Positions 17,597 through 25,457 of a stretch of 64,000 bases of DNA are shown here, piece by piece. The translations under genes were made by a program, and so were the position numbers. Position 1 is the first letter of the stretch. The number at the start of each line of letters is the position of its first letter. Origin of the DNA: Thermococcus sp. M39 (GTDB lineage: Archaea > Methanobacteriota_B > Thermococci > Thermococcales > Thermococcaceae); the NCBI RefSeq assembly GCF_012027325.1, contig NZ_SNUG01000003.1:372001-436000 (forward strand). The letters are read 5' to 3'. The notes beneath the pieces are model-generated. The model worked only from the letters and a program-made list of their open reading frames with translations, was not told where the DNA came from and made no database searches.

Positions 17597-18208
17597 TCAG
17601 AAGTATCCAACATCAATGGATTTCTTTGATGCCTCTTGAGACTTCAAGATTTCATCTATGAACTTCTCAGCCTCATCTTTGGGTATTCCTACTTTTACAA
17701 CTAAAAACTTAATTAGTTCTTCTCTCGTAGCCCCTTTTTCAAGTCTCTCTAATATCATCAATACGACCCGCTCAAATATAGCTTCTGCAAAATCTTCTTC
17801 CAACCCCAATGCTTTTACTAATTCATTTGTCCCAATTAACAGAGCTGTCAATGCATCATTAAACTCAGCTTTTCCAAGTGTTTTCTTGTCTAAATCCACC
17901 CTTAGGACGATCTCATCATTGATTCCGCTTAAAGTGAACTTCAATAGATTTATCCTATCATTCAGAACCAGCATTGTGTGGTAGATCTTCAACCTTTCTT
18001 CCAAAGGCAAGGCTGTTGTTTCTATTCCGAAGGGCACTATCAAGTGAACAAATCCTTCACTGAATAAGACATTTAAGACAAATGGCATCTTAGGATGCTC
18101 AGCAATGTAAAAGTGTTCACCTTGTTTTTTAACTGTCCAAGGCAAATCTACGATATCTCCAGCGTCATCACTACCTTCCCTCAACCATTGGATAACTTGT
18201 TCTTCCAC
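17597..18208 (-). CDS. Unknown 203-residue protein next to oriC
   Basis: I do not recognise the family with certainty; the mixed alpha/beta pattern (FYIAEHPKMPFVLNVLF, then a long helical C-terminal half) recalls the YbjN/secretion-chaperone fold. There are no catalytic motifs and no membrane segments. I start it at GTG 18208 because GGTGG lies six bases upstream. Extending to ATG 18298 would add 30 residues encoded mostly by two mini-ORBs, with no ribosome binding site. It is the first gene leftward of the origin, 295 bases before cdc6, and a mini-ORB (core 18204-18212) covers the chosen start codon. Confidence 0.65.
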   Translation of the reverse strand: MEEQVIQWLREGSDDAGDIVDLPWTVKKQGEHFYIAEHPKMPFVLNVLFSEGFVHLIVPFGIETTALPLEERLKIYHTMLVLNDRINLLKFTLSGINDEIVLRVDLDKKTLGKAEFNDALTALLIGTNELVKALGLEEDFAEAIFERVVLMILERLEKGATREELIKFLVVKVGIPKDEAEKFIDEILKSQEASKKSIDVGYF

Positions 18209-18219
18209 TGGAAACCACC
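18203..18219 (-). promoter_or_regulatory. GGTGG ribosome site and GTG start within a mini-ORB
   Basis: Minus strand reads GGTGGTTTCCAGTGGAAG: Shine-Dalgarno GGTGG, then the mini-ORB TTTCCAGTGGAA, whose central GTG is the likely start codon at 18208-18206. Confidence 0.55.
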
Positions 18220-18329
18220 AAGGAAATTTTTCGTTCTTCACCTTAAAACACCATCGTTCCACAGGAAACATAAGGGTTGAATGAACAACAGTGAGCATTG
18301 GGTGTAGATGTTTGTAAATGGCAAAAGGG

Positions 18330-18411
18330 CATCACTTGTCCATTTCAAATGGAGAGAAAATGCACATCATTGTCCATAAAAACTTGTGCATTAATGGAAG
18401 TATCTGCACAT
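18330..18411. repeat. Non-ORB palindrome and repeats at the origin's left edge
   Basis: A perfect 15-base palindrome TCCATTTCAAATGGA is at 18339-18353. CATCACTTGTCCAT (18330) and CATCATTGTCCAT (18365) are near-identical direct repeats. AATGCACA (18359-18366) is inverted as TGTGCATT (18385-18392), and TGCACAT recurs at 18405. This may be an operator or promoter region for the leftward operon, or an origin-specific binding site. Confidence 0.5.
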
Positions 18412-18461
18412 TTGATTAAATATTAGTGCTTAACAATTATGAAGAAGTTTAACAGAGCATA

Positions 18462-18492
18462 TCCCCCAGAGAGTTTCATTTCCACTGGAACC
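18462..18492 (-). promoter_or_regulatory. ORB, left origin element
   Basis: On the minus strand: TTCCAGTGGAAATGAAACTC, then TCTGGGGGAT. This is a mini-ORB core (18481-18489) plus the G-run typical of full ORBs. The core faces the AT-rich unwinding region. Confidence 0.85.
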
Positions 18493-18741
18493 AGGCACAA
18501 ACACCCAACACAATATTTATTTTTGGTGATAAACACTCCCACTTTCTATACTCGTTATGGTATATAAATTTATCTATGAACATTGTTCAAAAATTAGGCT
18601 ATTTAGTAGTTCTAGAATGTAGAAGTGAATATTCCACCTTAAAAATGCATGAACGGATGATCAATTTCCTATGTAAAAACTTTTTTCGGAATTTGTTGAC
18701 ATTATAAGTATCCGTTACAGTCGTTGAACTTCCAAAAGTAG

Positions 18742-18770
18742 GTTCCAGTGGAAATGGAACTCTGGGGGGT
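18742..18770 (+). promoter_or_regulatory. ORB, right origin element
   Basis: GTTCCAGTGGAAATGGAACT is followed by CTGGGGGGT. The core is at 18744-18752 and the G-run at 18764-18769. It is inverted relative to the left ORB, with one base different in the linker. Confidence 0.87.
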
Positions 18771-18955
18771 TGTTTTAATGTTTTTATAAACGTTATTATA
18801 TCCGTCTAAATAGACCTTTATTTCCACTGGAACTATCTGGTGTTCAATGCTCTAGATTATTCACTATCTAGCATTAGTGGGGTAGAATGAATGCGTGCGG
18901 GGTGACAAGCGATGCATATATGTTGAAATTTGCTTCACCATCTCAACATCAAACT

Positions 18956-18968
18956 AAAACTTTATAAC
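18956..18968 (+). promoter_or_regulatory. Promoter of the K+ channel gene (leaderless)
   Basis: A purine-rich BRE-like stretch and TTTATAAC centred at about 18964 lie 27-28 bases before ATG 18992, which has no ribosome binding site. Transcription and translation probably start at the same point. Confidence 0.6.
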
Positions 18969-18991
18969 AATCCAACAGTCAAAAACCGTAT

Positions 18992-19999
18992 ATGATACCA
19001 GCACCACTGGTCAGGCGCTTAATAAGGCTTAGGATTAAGTTGAAGCGAAATAAGGTTATAATCCTTGCAGCTGCAGTATTTCTGCTTGCGTTCCTCTTTT
19101 CCATGCTGTTCATGTACTTTGAAAAAGTCAGCTTTTTTACTGCCTTCTATTGGGCAATAATAACTATGGCAACTATAGGTTATGGGGACATCACTCCAAC
19201 CACTTATGGCGGAAGGATCGTGGCAATAATTGCAGCTGTTGCAGGTATCTCAACATTCACGGCATTGGTTTCAATTCTCGCTGAGTATTTTATCGAGTCT
19301 TCTATGAGGAGGATGATGGGTATGCATAGGGTGAAGTATAAGGGGCACTACCTTATCATAGGTCAAGGTGGAAGTGTTTTAAGCTGCTTGCAAGAGCTTA
19401 AGAGAGCAATTTCAGAAGGACAGGCTGAAGACAGACCGATAGTTGTTGTCCTTCCAAGTGAGGAAGAAAAGAAGAGATTTCCTGTGGAAGACGTCGAAGT
19501 TCTCATTGGGGATCCAACAAATAAGGATACATTACAAAGAGCGAGAGTTGAAGAAGCGTCTTATGTCCTTTTAACGCTTGAAGATGACTCAAAATCTGTC
19601 TTTGTAACTTTAATGATCAAGCAGATGTCAAAAGCTAAGGTGTTTGTTGAGGCTCTAAAGCAGGAGAGTTTTTCACTGCTGAAGCAGGCTGGTGCTGATA
19701 GGGTGATACTGAGCAGAACTTTAGCTGGTCGCTTACTAGCAAGCTCAATATTTGAGCCAGAGGTCGTTGATGTGATTGACGACTTGACAACTTCCACTGG
19801 AAACTATGACGTTATGGTGATGACTTTTCCAGAGGTTGGTGGCCTTAAATTTGGCGAAGCTTGGCAAAGATTGTATAAGCAGGGATATTTCTTAATAGGA
19901 TATGTCGAAGATGGCATAAAGCTTATGCCGCCTCTAGATTCTCAGCTCCCACAGAACCCCAAGGTAATAGTGATCAAGAGAGTTTCTTCACAACATTGA
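18992..19999 (+). CDS. Two-TM potassium channel with RCK/TrkA-N domain
   Basis: A 335-residue MthK-like channel. TM1 is at about 21-43, then a pore helix and the selectivity filter TIGYGD at 61-66, and TM2 at about 75-100. A cytoplasmic RCK domain starts at HYLIIGQGGSVL (about 119-130), where the usual third Gly of GxGxxG is Val. A TrkA-C-like region ends the protein. It should pass K+ through the cytoplasmic membrane under ligand control by the RCK ring. It is the first rightward gene from oriC. A mini-ORB (core 19793-19801) lies in its coding sequence. Confidence 0.93.
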   Translation: MIPAPLVRRLIRLRIKLKRNKVIILAAAVFLLAFLFSMLFMYFEKVSFFTAFYWAIITMATIGYGDITPTTYGGRIVAIIAAVAGISTFTALVSILAEYFIESSMRRMMGMHRVKYKGHYLIIGQGGSVLSCLQELKRAISEGQAEDRPIVVVLPSEEEKKRFPVEDVEVLIGDPTNKDTLQRARVEEASYVLLTLEDDSKSVFVTLMIKQMSKAKVFVEALKQESFSLLKQAGADRVILSRTLAGRLLASSIFEPEVVDVIDDLTTSTGNYDVMVMTFPEVGGLKFGEAWQRLYKQGYFLIGYVEDGIKLMPPLDSQLPQNPKVIVIKRVSSQH

Positions 20000-20002
20000 T
20001 GA

Positions 20003-20026
20003 GTGGAGTTTCATTTCCACTGGAAA
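20003..20026 (-). promoter_or_regulatory. ORB-like element after the channel gene
   Basis: Minus strand reads TTTCCAGTGGAAATGAAACT then C, identical to the left ORB over this length but lacking the G-run. It lies between the channel stop codon and the radA promoter. Confidence 0.65.
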
Positions 20027-20118
20027 TCTTACTGTATAGGAGTTTATCCCTTTAAAATAAACTTTACTCATCTTGTATTTTTGATTTTGGGCTATATGAA
20101 GCTCTTTTTTGGAAAAGG

Positions 20119-20131
20119 GAAAAATATATAA
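20119..20131 (+). promoter_or_regulatory. radA promoter (BRE/TATA)
   Basis: GAAAAATATATAA is a strong archaeal BRE plus TATA element. The start of transcription would fall near 20155, ahead of AGGTGG and ATG 20180. Confidence 0.6.
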
Positions 20132-20179
20132 CCCCTAGAATCTTACACTTACCAGCAATCATGCTTATAGGTGGTACTG

Positions 20180-21247
20180 ATGGCGAGAAAGAAAAAGGTT
20201 GAGATGATTGAAGATGAAATAAAGGAGCTTGAGGAGTTTGAGGAGCTTTCGATTGATGTTGAAGTTGCTGAAACACCAAAGAAAACGAAGAAGGAAATCA
20301 AAACTCTCGAAGACTTGCCGGGTGTTGGTCCTGCTACAGCTGAGAAGCTTAGGGAAGCTGGTTATGATAGCTTAGAAGCAATTGCTGTTGCATCTCCAAT
20401 AGAGCTCAAGGAAATTGCTGGAATAAGTGAAGGTGCTGCCTTAAAGATAATCCAAGCTGCTAGAGAGGCAGCCAACATTGGAACGTTCATAAGGGCTGAT
20501 GAATACCTCCAGAGGAGGCAGAGCATAGGTAGGATTTCCACTGGAAGCAAATCCCTTGACAAGCTCCTTGGTGGAGGAATAGAGACCCAGGCAATCACTG
20601 AGGTTTTTGGTGAGTTTGGAAGCGGAAAGACTCAAATAGCCCATACTTTAGCTGTCATGGTTCAACTTCCACCCGAGGAAGGAGGCTTACATGGAAGCGT
20701 CATCTGGATTGACACTGAGAACACATTCAGACCCGAGAGAATAAGACAGATTGCTGAAAATAGGGGCTTAGATCCAGATGAAGTTCTCAAGAACATATAT
20801 GTCGCAAGGGCCTACAATACAAATCACCAAATGCTCCTTGTTGAGAAAGCGGAGGAGATAATCAAGGAGAAGCTCAACACTGATAGACCAGTCAAGCTTT
20901 TAGTCGTTGACTCTTTAACAAGCCATTTCCGTTCTGAATATGTCGGCAGAGGAGCTTTAGCGGAGAGGCAACAGAAGTTAGGAAAGCATTTGGCCGATTT
21001 ACACCGCTTAGCTAACCTATATGACATTGCAATATTTGTTACAAACCAGGTTCAAGCAAGGCCAGATGCATTCTTTGGCGATCCGACGAGGCCAATCGGT
21101 GGACACATCTTGGCTCACTCAGCCACACTTAGGGTATACCTCAGAAAAGGCAAAGCTGGAAAGAGAATTGCAAGGCTCATTGATTCACCGCATCTACCAG
21201 AGGGAGAAGCGACCTTTAGGATCACAGACAAAGGTATTGAAGATTGA
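20180..21247 (+). CDS. radA: RadA recombinase
   Basis: A 355-residue RecA/Rad51-family strand-exchange ATPase of normal length. An N-terminal helix-hairpin-helix domain ([12 protein letters not shown], 46-57, and the second unit ending near 98) binds DNA. The polymerisation motif is FIRA at 103-106. Walker A GEFGSGKT is at 144-151, and Walker B LLVVDSL comes later. ATG 20180 follows AGGTGG; the frame is open to GTG 20171, which is inside that ribosome site. No intein is present. It lies close to oriC and directly before nucS, so recombination, mismatch repair and replication genes are grouped. A mini-ORB core at 20537 coincides with conserved codons for ISTG. Confidence 0.98.
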   Translation: MARKKKVEMIEDEIKELEEFEELSIDVEVAETPKKTKKEIKTLEDLPGVGPATAEKLREAGYDSLEAIAVASPIELKEIAGISEGAALKIIQAAREAANIGTFIRADEYLQRRQSIGRISTGSKSLDKLLGGGIETQAITEVFGEFGSGKTQIAHTLAVMVQLPPEEGGLHGSVIWIDTENTFRPERIRQIAENRGLDPDEVLKNIYVARAYNTNHQMLLVEKAEEIIKEKLNTDRPVKLLVVDSLTSHFRSEYVGRGALAERQQKLGKHLADLHRLANLYDIAIFVTNQVQARPDAFFGDPTRPIGGHILAHSATLRVYLRKGKAGKRIARLIDSPHLPEGEATFRITDKGIED

Positions 21248-21262
21248 TGTCTTCTTTTCTTA
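21248..21262 (+). terminator. T-rich terminator after radA
   Basis: A T/C-rich stretch TGTCTTCTTTTCTTA directly follows the stop codon. Confidence 0.35.
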
Positions 21263-21265
21263 ATC

Positions 21266-21275
21266 CTTTTAAACG
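21266..21275 (+). promoter_or_regulatory. nucS TATA box
   Basis: CTTTTAAACG is centred about 26 bases before ATG 21296, consistent with a leaderless transcript for nucS. Confidence 0.45.
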
Positions 21276-21295
21276 GCACAATTTATTCTTAGTTG

Positions 21296-22063
21296 ATGAG
21301 CATGAAAGTGGAAGCTAAAGTTGAGCCCTCTCAAGAAGAGGTAATTGAAATTTTGGATAAAGCTCTCTCCACTGATGCTATCATCACTCTCTTTGCTTAT
21401 TGTAGAGTGTTTTATGAGGGGAGAGCTAAGAGTGAGCTGGGTCCAGGAGATAGGGTCATTATAATCAAGCCAGATGGCTCTTTTTTAATCCACCAGAAGA
21501 ACAAGAGAGAACCCGTTAACTGGCAACCGCCGGGGAGTGTTGTTAGCATTGTTCTTGAGGATGGAAAGATAATGCTGAGAAGCGTTAGGCGGAAGCCAAA
21601 AGAAATCCTTGAAGTTGAGCTCATTAAAACGTATCTTGTAAGTTATTTCCAAGCTGAGGATTATGAAGAGCTAGCATTGACTGGAAGTGAAGCAGAGATG
21701 GCTGATTTAATCTTTGAGAACCCCTCATTAATCGAAGAAGGATTTAAACCGCTTTTTAAGGAAAAGCCAATTAAACATGGAATAGTTGATGTGCTTGGAA
21801 GAGACAAACATGGCAATTTGGTTGTCCTTGAGCTTAAGCGTAGGAGAGCGGATTTGCATGCAGTCAGTCAGCTTAAAAGATACGTGGATGCTCTGAGAGA
21901 GGAGCATAAAAATGTTCGTGGGATTTTGGTAGCTCCCTCTCTCACGGCTGGAGCTAAAAAGCTTCTCGAAAAAGAAGGGCTGGAATTTAAAAAGCTACAT
22001 CCACCAAAGCGTGAAAAGAAGAAAAAAAGCAAGCAAAAAACTCTTGATTTCCTCAGCCCATAA
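21296..22063 (+). CDS. nucS: Endonuclease NucS (EndoMS), mismatch/branched DNA nuclease
   Basis: A 255-residue protein of NucS length. The N-terminal half is the beta-barrel DNA-binding domain (GDRVIIIKPDGSFLIHQ, with the typical WQPPGSVV). The C-terminal half is the nuclease domain with GIVDVLGRDKHGNLVVLELK, whose Asp, Glu and Lys form the RecB-type active site. The C-terminal tail KQKTLDFLSP is a PIP box for PCNA. It cleaves DNA at mismatches or branches near the replication machine. ATG 21296 fits the TATA spacing; ATG 21302 is two codons further in, and TTG 21293 is less likely. Confidence 0.95.
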   Translation: MSMKVEAKVEPSQEEVIEILDKALSTDAIITLFAYCRVFYEGRAKSELGPGDRVIIIKPDGSFLIHQKNKREPVNWQPPGSVVSIVLEDGKIMLRSVRRKPKEILEVELIKTYLVSYFQAEDYEELALTGSEAEMADLIFENPSLIEEGFKPLFKEKPIKHGIVDVLGRDKHGNLVVLELKRRRADLHAVSQLKRYVDALREEHKNVRGILVAPSLTAGAKKLLEKEGLEFKKLHPPKREKKKKSKQKTLDFLSP

Positions 22064-22433
22064 CCATTTCGTGAGGAAGCATTTCTCTGACTCTTGCTTT
22101 GATTAAATCTCCCTCTCTTCTGATTTCGATAACTTTTCCAAGCCCTACTAAGCGAAGCTGGACTCTGCACACCATCTGCTCTCTCTCATCACTCTCCTCC
22201 CACAAAATCCTCTGCTCCATCTTCTCCATCCTTAATATCTGAGCTATTATCCCCTCAGTCCCCTTTGTTATGTCTTGCAAGGTTTCATACGTTAGAAATA
22301 CTCTATCACCCTCTCTAAGGTGTTCAAGAACGAATACATTGCTTGCACTCCTAATTTCCAATGTGCGATATGGATTTCTTAATAACTGGTTAAGGGTTCG
22401 TCTTGTAATTCCCGCCAAAATTAGGACCTCCAT
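22053..22433 (-). CDS. DUF473-family protein
   Basis: A 126-residue archaeal protein of the DUF473 family, beginning MEVLILAGITRRTLNQLL. No catalytic motif is seen and the function is unknown. I chose ATG 22433 because GAGGTGGTG lies just upstream; the frame extends to 22529 over the end of the PAC2 gene without a ribosome site. It is ten bases behind the PAC2 gene, so they form one operon. Its 3' end overlaps the 3' end of nucS by 11 bases on the opposite strand. Confidence 0.8.
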   Translation of the reverse strand: MEVLILAGITRRTLNQLLRNPYRTLEIRSASNVFVLEHLREGDRVFLTYETLQDITKGTEGIIAQILRMEKMEQRILWEESDEREQMVCRVQLRLVGLGKVIEIRREGDLIKARVREMLPHEMVMG

Positions 22434-22443
22434 AGGCACCACC

Positions 22444-23166
22444 TCACAGATAAATGCTCTCATATTGCTTCTCTGCCTTCTTTCTTGCCATTTCCATCTG
22501 TTCGTGCATCTTTCTAAGCTGTTCTTCAATCATTTCTGCTTCTTTTATGAGTGGCTCTGTGGATATTTCAATTGGTGTGAGCTTCTTAATAACTTCAATC
22601 ACATTTGCTGCTGCTCTTGGATCGGGTCTGTCCCCAAAAGTCTCGCCAAGCAACACATATCCGTTAATCTTTTCTTTTGAGGCCTCCCATAAGAGCTTCC
22701 CGCTCATGCCCATTATTGAGCCATACTGAAGTATTTTAACTCCCAAATCTTCAAGCTCTTTGTTGAGCTCTTCATTTGCCCCAACGCCCCACACTTCCAT
22801 CTGTTCCTTGAAAAAGCCAATTCCCATTCCACCAATAGAGATTAGCTTTTGAGCATTTGTCTCTTTTAAATAACCGATAATCTCCTTTGCAATCTCATTA
22901 ACGAGAGTTGGTGGAACGTAGATGTCAGCAACGGCTATGATGATGTTATCTTTTCCATAGAATCTTAAAGGTGGATTGGGTTTTCCTTCGAGGATTAAGC
23001 TCATCGGCGGTATGAATGGACTCTCAATATAACCAATCATTTCCATGTTGAGCTCTTTTGCCAAGAAATTGGCGGCAATGTGTCCGACAAGCCCAATCCC
23101 AGGGTAACCTTCAATGAAAATAGGGTTTTCTATCTTTGGGAGAACTAACCTCACTGGCTTTTCCAT
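22444..23166 (-). CDS. PAC2-family proteasome assembly chaperone homologue (PbaB-like)
   Basis: A 240-residue protein with the PAC2 signature: FIEGYPGIGLVGHIAANFL at about 17-35 and SIGGMGIGF later. The C-terminus is a charged helix (EMIEEQLRKMHEQMEMARKK). Archaeal members form multimers that bind the C-termini of proteasome subunits; the Pyrococcus PbaA/PbaB pair lies beside MTA phosphorylase and cdc6, as here, which favours the PbaB type. GAGGTGAGAAA precedes the ATG. It is divergent from the MTA phosphorylase gene. Confidence 0.85.
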   Translation of the reverse strand: MEKPVRLVLPKIENPIFIEGYPGIGLVGHIAANFLAKELNMEMIGYIESPFIPPMSLILEGKPNPPLRFYGKDNIIIAVADIYVPPTLVNEIAKEIIGYLKETNAQKLISIGGMGIGFFKEQMEVWGVGANEELNKELEDLGVKILQYGSIMGMSGKLLWEASKEKINGYVLLGETFGDRPDPRAAANVIEVIKKLTPIEISTEPLIKEAEMIEEQLRKMHEQMEMARKKAEKQYESIYL

Positions 23167-23284
23167 TTTCTCACCTCAAAACTTAGTTTAGTTTCCAAAG
23201 GTAATTAAGTTTTTGCCGCTATCTTGTAAATGCCGAAGTTAAAGCTTAAATAACTTTAAATCGAAGATTAACAAGGTGATGTCC

Positions 23285-24058
23285 ATGCCAAAGATTGGAA
23301 TTATTGGCGGTTCTGGTGTTTATGGTGTCTTTGAGCCAAAGGAAACCCTAAAGGTTCACACACCTTATGGAAGACCATCAGCACCCGTAGAGATAGGAGA
23401 AGTTGAAGGGGTCGAAGTTGCATTCATACCAAGACACGGCAAAAACCATGAGTTTCCACCACATGAAGTGCCATATAGGGCAAACATTTGGGCTCTTCAC
23501 GAGCTTGGCGTTGAGAGGGTCATAGGAATTACAGCCGTTGGTTCTCTCAGAGAAGAGTACAAACCTGGAGACATTGTAATTACCGACCAGTTTATTGACT
23601 TCACGAAGAAGAGGGAATACACATTTTACAACGGTCCAAGAGTTGCTCACATAAGCATGGCTGATCCCTTCTGTCCAGAAATGAGAAAGATATTCTATGA
23701 AACTGCCAAAGAGCTTGGCTTCTCAGTTCATGAAAAGGGAACATATGTTTGCATCGAAGGGCCTAGATTTTCAACGAGGGCTGAATCTGCAATGTTTAGA
23801 CAATTTGCCCACATAATCGGAATGACTCTTGTTCCCGAAGTAGTTTTGGCGAGAGAACTTGGAATGTGCTATGTCAATATCGCAACGATTACGGACTACG
23901 ATGTCTGGGCTGATAAGCCTGTTGACGCTCAAGAAGTTCTCAGAGTTATGAAGGAGAACAACTATAAAGTCCAAGAAATTCTTAAGAAGGGCATTCCAAG
24001 AATTCCTGAGGAAAGGAAGTGCGGCTGTGCTGATGTGCTCAAGACGGCTTTTGTTTGA
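23285..24058 (+). CDS. mtnP: S-methyl-5'-thioadenosine phosphorylase
   Basis: A 257-residue enzyme that splits methylthioadenosine with phosphate into adenine and methylthioribose-1-phosphate, recycling the by-product of polyamine synthesis. Visible family elements are IIGGSGVYG at the N-terminus (phosphate loop), [26 protein letters not shown] in the active site, and ITDYDVWA. The C-terminal CGC motif is typical of heat-stable archaeal enzymes, where it adds disulfide stability. ATG 23285 has GGTGAT five bases upstream; GTG 23276 is part of that site. The next gene is a deaminase acting on related compounds, so the two probably share a pathway. Confidence 0.95.
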   Translation: MPKIGIIGGSGVYGVFEPKETLKVHTPYGRPSAPVEIGEVEGVEVAFIPRHGKNHEFPPHEVPYRANIWALHELGVERVIGITAVGSLREEYKPGDIVITDQFIDFTKKREYTFYNGPRVAHISMADPFCPEMRKIFYETAKELGFSVHEKGTYVCIEGPRFSTRAESAMFRQFAHIIGMTLVPEVVLARELGMCYVNIATITDYDVWADKPVDAQEVLRVMKENNYKVQEILKKGIPRIPEERKCGCADVLKTAFV

Positions 24059-24060
24059 CC

Positions 24061-24071
24061 CTTTTCTTTTT
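24061..24071 (+). terminator. T-rich terminator after mtnP
   Basis: CTTTTCTTTTT follows the stop codon, and a CCTTATAATT TATA-like element comes next for the following gene. Confidence 0.4.
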
Positions 24072-24125
24072 GCAAAAACCTTATAATTCTTCACTTCTCA
24101 GACCTCTTTTAAAAAGGTGATTGAA

Positions 24126-25400
24126 ATGAGCATTCTCATCAAGAATGGCTATGTTATCTATGGTGATGAGCTGAAAGTTATTAAGGCAGATGTTTACATT
24201 GAAGAGAATAAAATTGCCAAAATCGGGAAAAATATCAACCTTTCAGCGGATTATGTTATTGACGCAAAGGAGAAAGTAGTTTCTCCAGGGTTTGTAAACC
24301 TGCACACTCATTCTCCGATGGGTATCTTTAGGGGTTTGGCTGATGATTTGCCTCTTATGGACTGGCTTAAAAATCACATATGGCCGAAGGAGGCTAAGCT
24401 TACAAGAGAATACATCAAAGTTGGAGCTTATCTTGGTGCTCTAGAAATGATTAAAACAGGAACTACAGCGTTTTTGGATATGTACTTTTATATGGACGCT
24501 GTTGCAGAAGTGGTTCTTGAATCTGGTCTTAGGGGATATCTCAGCTATGGCATGATTGATTTGGGTGAGCCCGACAAAACGGAAAAAGAGATCAAAGTGG
24601 CTTTAGAAACAATGAAATTCATTGAAAAGCTGAACTCTGAGAGAGTTCAGTTTGTATTTGGTCCTCACGCACCTTACACCTGCTCAATAGCTCTTCTCAA
24701 GAAGGTTAGAGAGCTTGCTAATGAACACAAAAAGCTCATAACAATTCACGTAGCTGAGACAATGACTGAAATAGGTCAGATAGCTGAACGTTATGGAAAG
24801 AGCCCAGTTGTTTTGCTTGATGATATTGGATTCCTAGCTGATGACGTTATAATAGCCCATGGTGTATGGCTTGACAGTAAGGATATACACATCTTGGCGA
24901 GGCATCGTGTGAGCATTGCCCACAATCCAGCCTCAAACATGAAACTTGCGAGCGGTGTTATGCCCATTGAGAGACTTTTGAATGCTGGAGTAAACATAGG
25001 TCTCGGTACTGATGGAAGTGCAAGCAACAACAACTTGGACATGCTTGAGGAGATGAAAATCGCCGCATTGCTTCACAAAGTTCACAACCTAGATCCAACA
25101 GTTGCTGATGCAAAGACAGTCTTTAAAATGGCAACTCAGAACGGTGCAAAAGCTTTGCGCTTGGATGCTGGAGTAATAAAAGAAGGTGCTTTAGCTGATT
25201 TGGTGATTATAGACTTTAACCAGCCACACTTGAGGCCAATTAACAACGTTATAAGCCATCTCGTTTATTCTGCAAACGGCAACGATGTGGAAACAACGAT
25301 AGTTGATGGGAAGATTTTGATGCTCGATAGAGAAGTTCTCACATTGGACGAGGAAAAAATTATAGGGAGAGTCGAAGATATAGTTAAGGAATGGAGGTGA
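24126..25400 (+). CDS. Amidohydrolase, 5'-deoxyadenosine/MTA/SAH deaminase type
   Basis: A 424-residue metal-dependent deaminase of the MtaD/DadD group. Metal ligands are seen in NLHTHSPMG (HxH), in HVAET, in HGVW and in GLGTDGSASNNN (Asp). It should convert 5'-deoxyadenosine, methylthioadenosine or S-adenosylhomocysteine to the inosine form. ATG 24126 follows GGTGATTGAA; the frame is open nine bases further. The place behind mtnP supports a role in salvage of SAM-derived nucleosides. Which substrate is preferred cannot be told from the sequence. Confidence 0.88.
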   Translation: MSILIKNGYVIYGDELKVIKADVYIEENKIAKIGKNINLSADYVIDAKEKVVSPGFVNLHTHSPMGIFRGLADDLPLMDWLKNHIWPKEAKLTREYIKVGAYLGALEMIKTGTTAFLDMYFYMDAVAEVVLESGLRGYLSYGMIDLGEPDKTEKEIKVALETMKFIEKLNSERVQFVFGPHAPYTCSIALLKKVRELANEHKKLITIHVAETMTEIGQIAERYGKSPVVLLDDIGFLADDVIIAHGVWLDSKDIHILARHRVSIAHNPASNMKLASGVMPIERLLNAGVNIGLGTDGSASNNNLDMLEEMKIAALLHKVHNLDPTVADAKTVFKMATQNGAKALRLDAGVIKEGALADLVIIDFNQPHLRPINNVISHLVYSANGNDVETTIVDGKILMLDREVLTLDEEKIIGRVEDIVKEWR

Positions 25401-25457
25401 CTAGAATAATGTTTACTCAATTTATCAATATTATTTTTTGGGATTGTATTTCTTGCT

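Larger units (their letters stand above)
18300..18990. other. oriC: Chromosomal replication origin oriC
   Basis: A gene-free, AT-rich stretch lies between divergent gene runs and directly beside the initiator gene. Two full ORBs in opposite orientation, at 18462-18492 and 18742-18770, bracket about 250 bases of AT-rich DNA (18493-18741), the likely unwinding element. Both G-runs point outward. A further mini-ORB is at 18823. To the left, 18330-18411 holds a palindrome and short repeats not of ORB type. Genes left of the origin run leftward and genes right of it run rightward, as expected for leading-strand transcription. The layout matches the known Pyrococcus origin beside cdc6. Confidence 0.92.
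15386..20546. repeat. Dispersed mini-ORB repeats around the origin
   Basis: The core TCCASTGGA (S is C or G) occurs exactly at 15387, 15485, 15581, 15801, 17311, 18204, 18481, 18744, 18823, 19793, 20016 and 20537. One-mismatch variants are at 15840, 17449 and 18258. At 40% G+C fewer than one copy is expected in this 5.2 kb. Most are flanked by T on the left and A on the right. They match the mini-ORB elements known from Pyrococcus origins as Orc1/Cdc6 binding sites. Four carry the longer ORB extension. Five are in DP1, one is in the channel gene, one is in radA, and the rest are in non-coding or start regions. The radA copy encodes conserved ISTG, so it may be coincidental. Confidence 0.85.

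Noticed and set aside
18241-18298. N-terminal extension of the protein beside oriC
   Set aside because: It would be encoded by origin repeats, lacks a ribosome site, and GTG 18208 has a good one; kept only as an alternative.
15386-20546. Regular short repeats suggested a CRISPR array at first
   Set aside because: Unit is 12-13 bases, palindromic, irregularly spaced and partly inside genes; it fits mini-ORB, not CRISPR.
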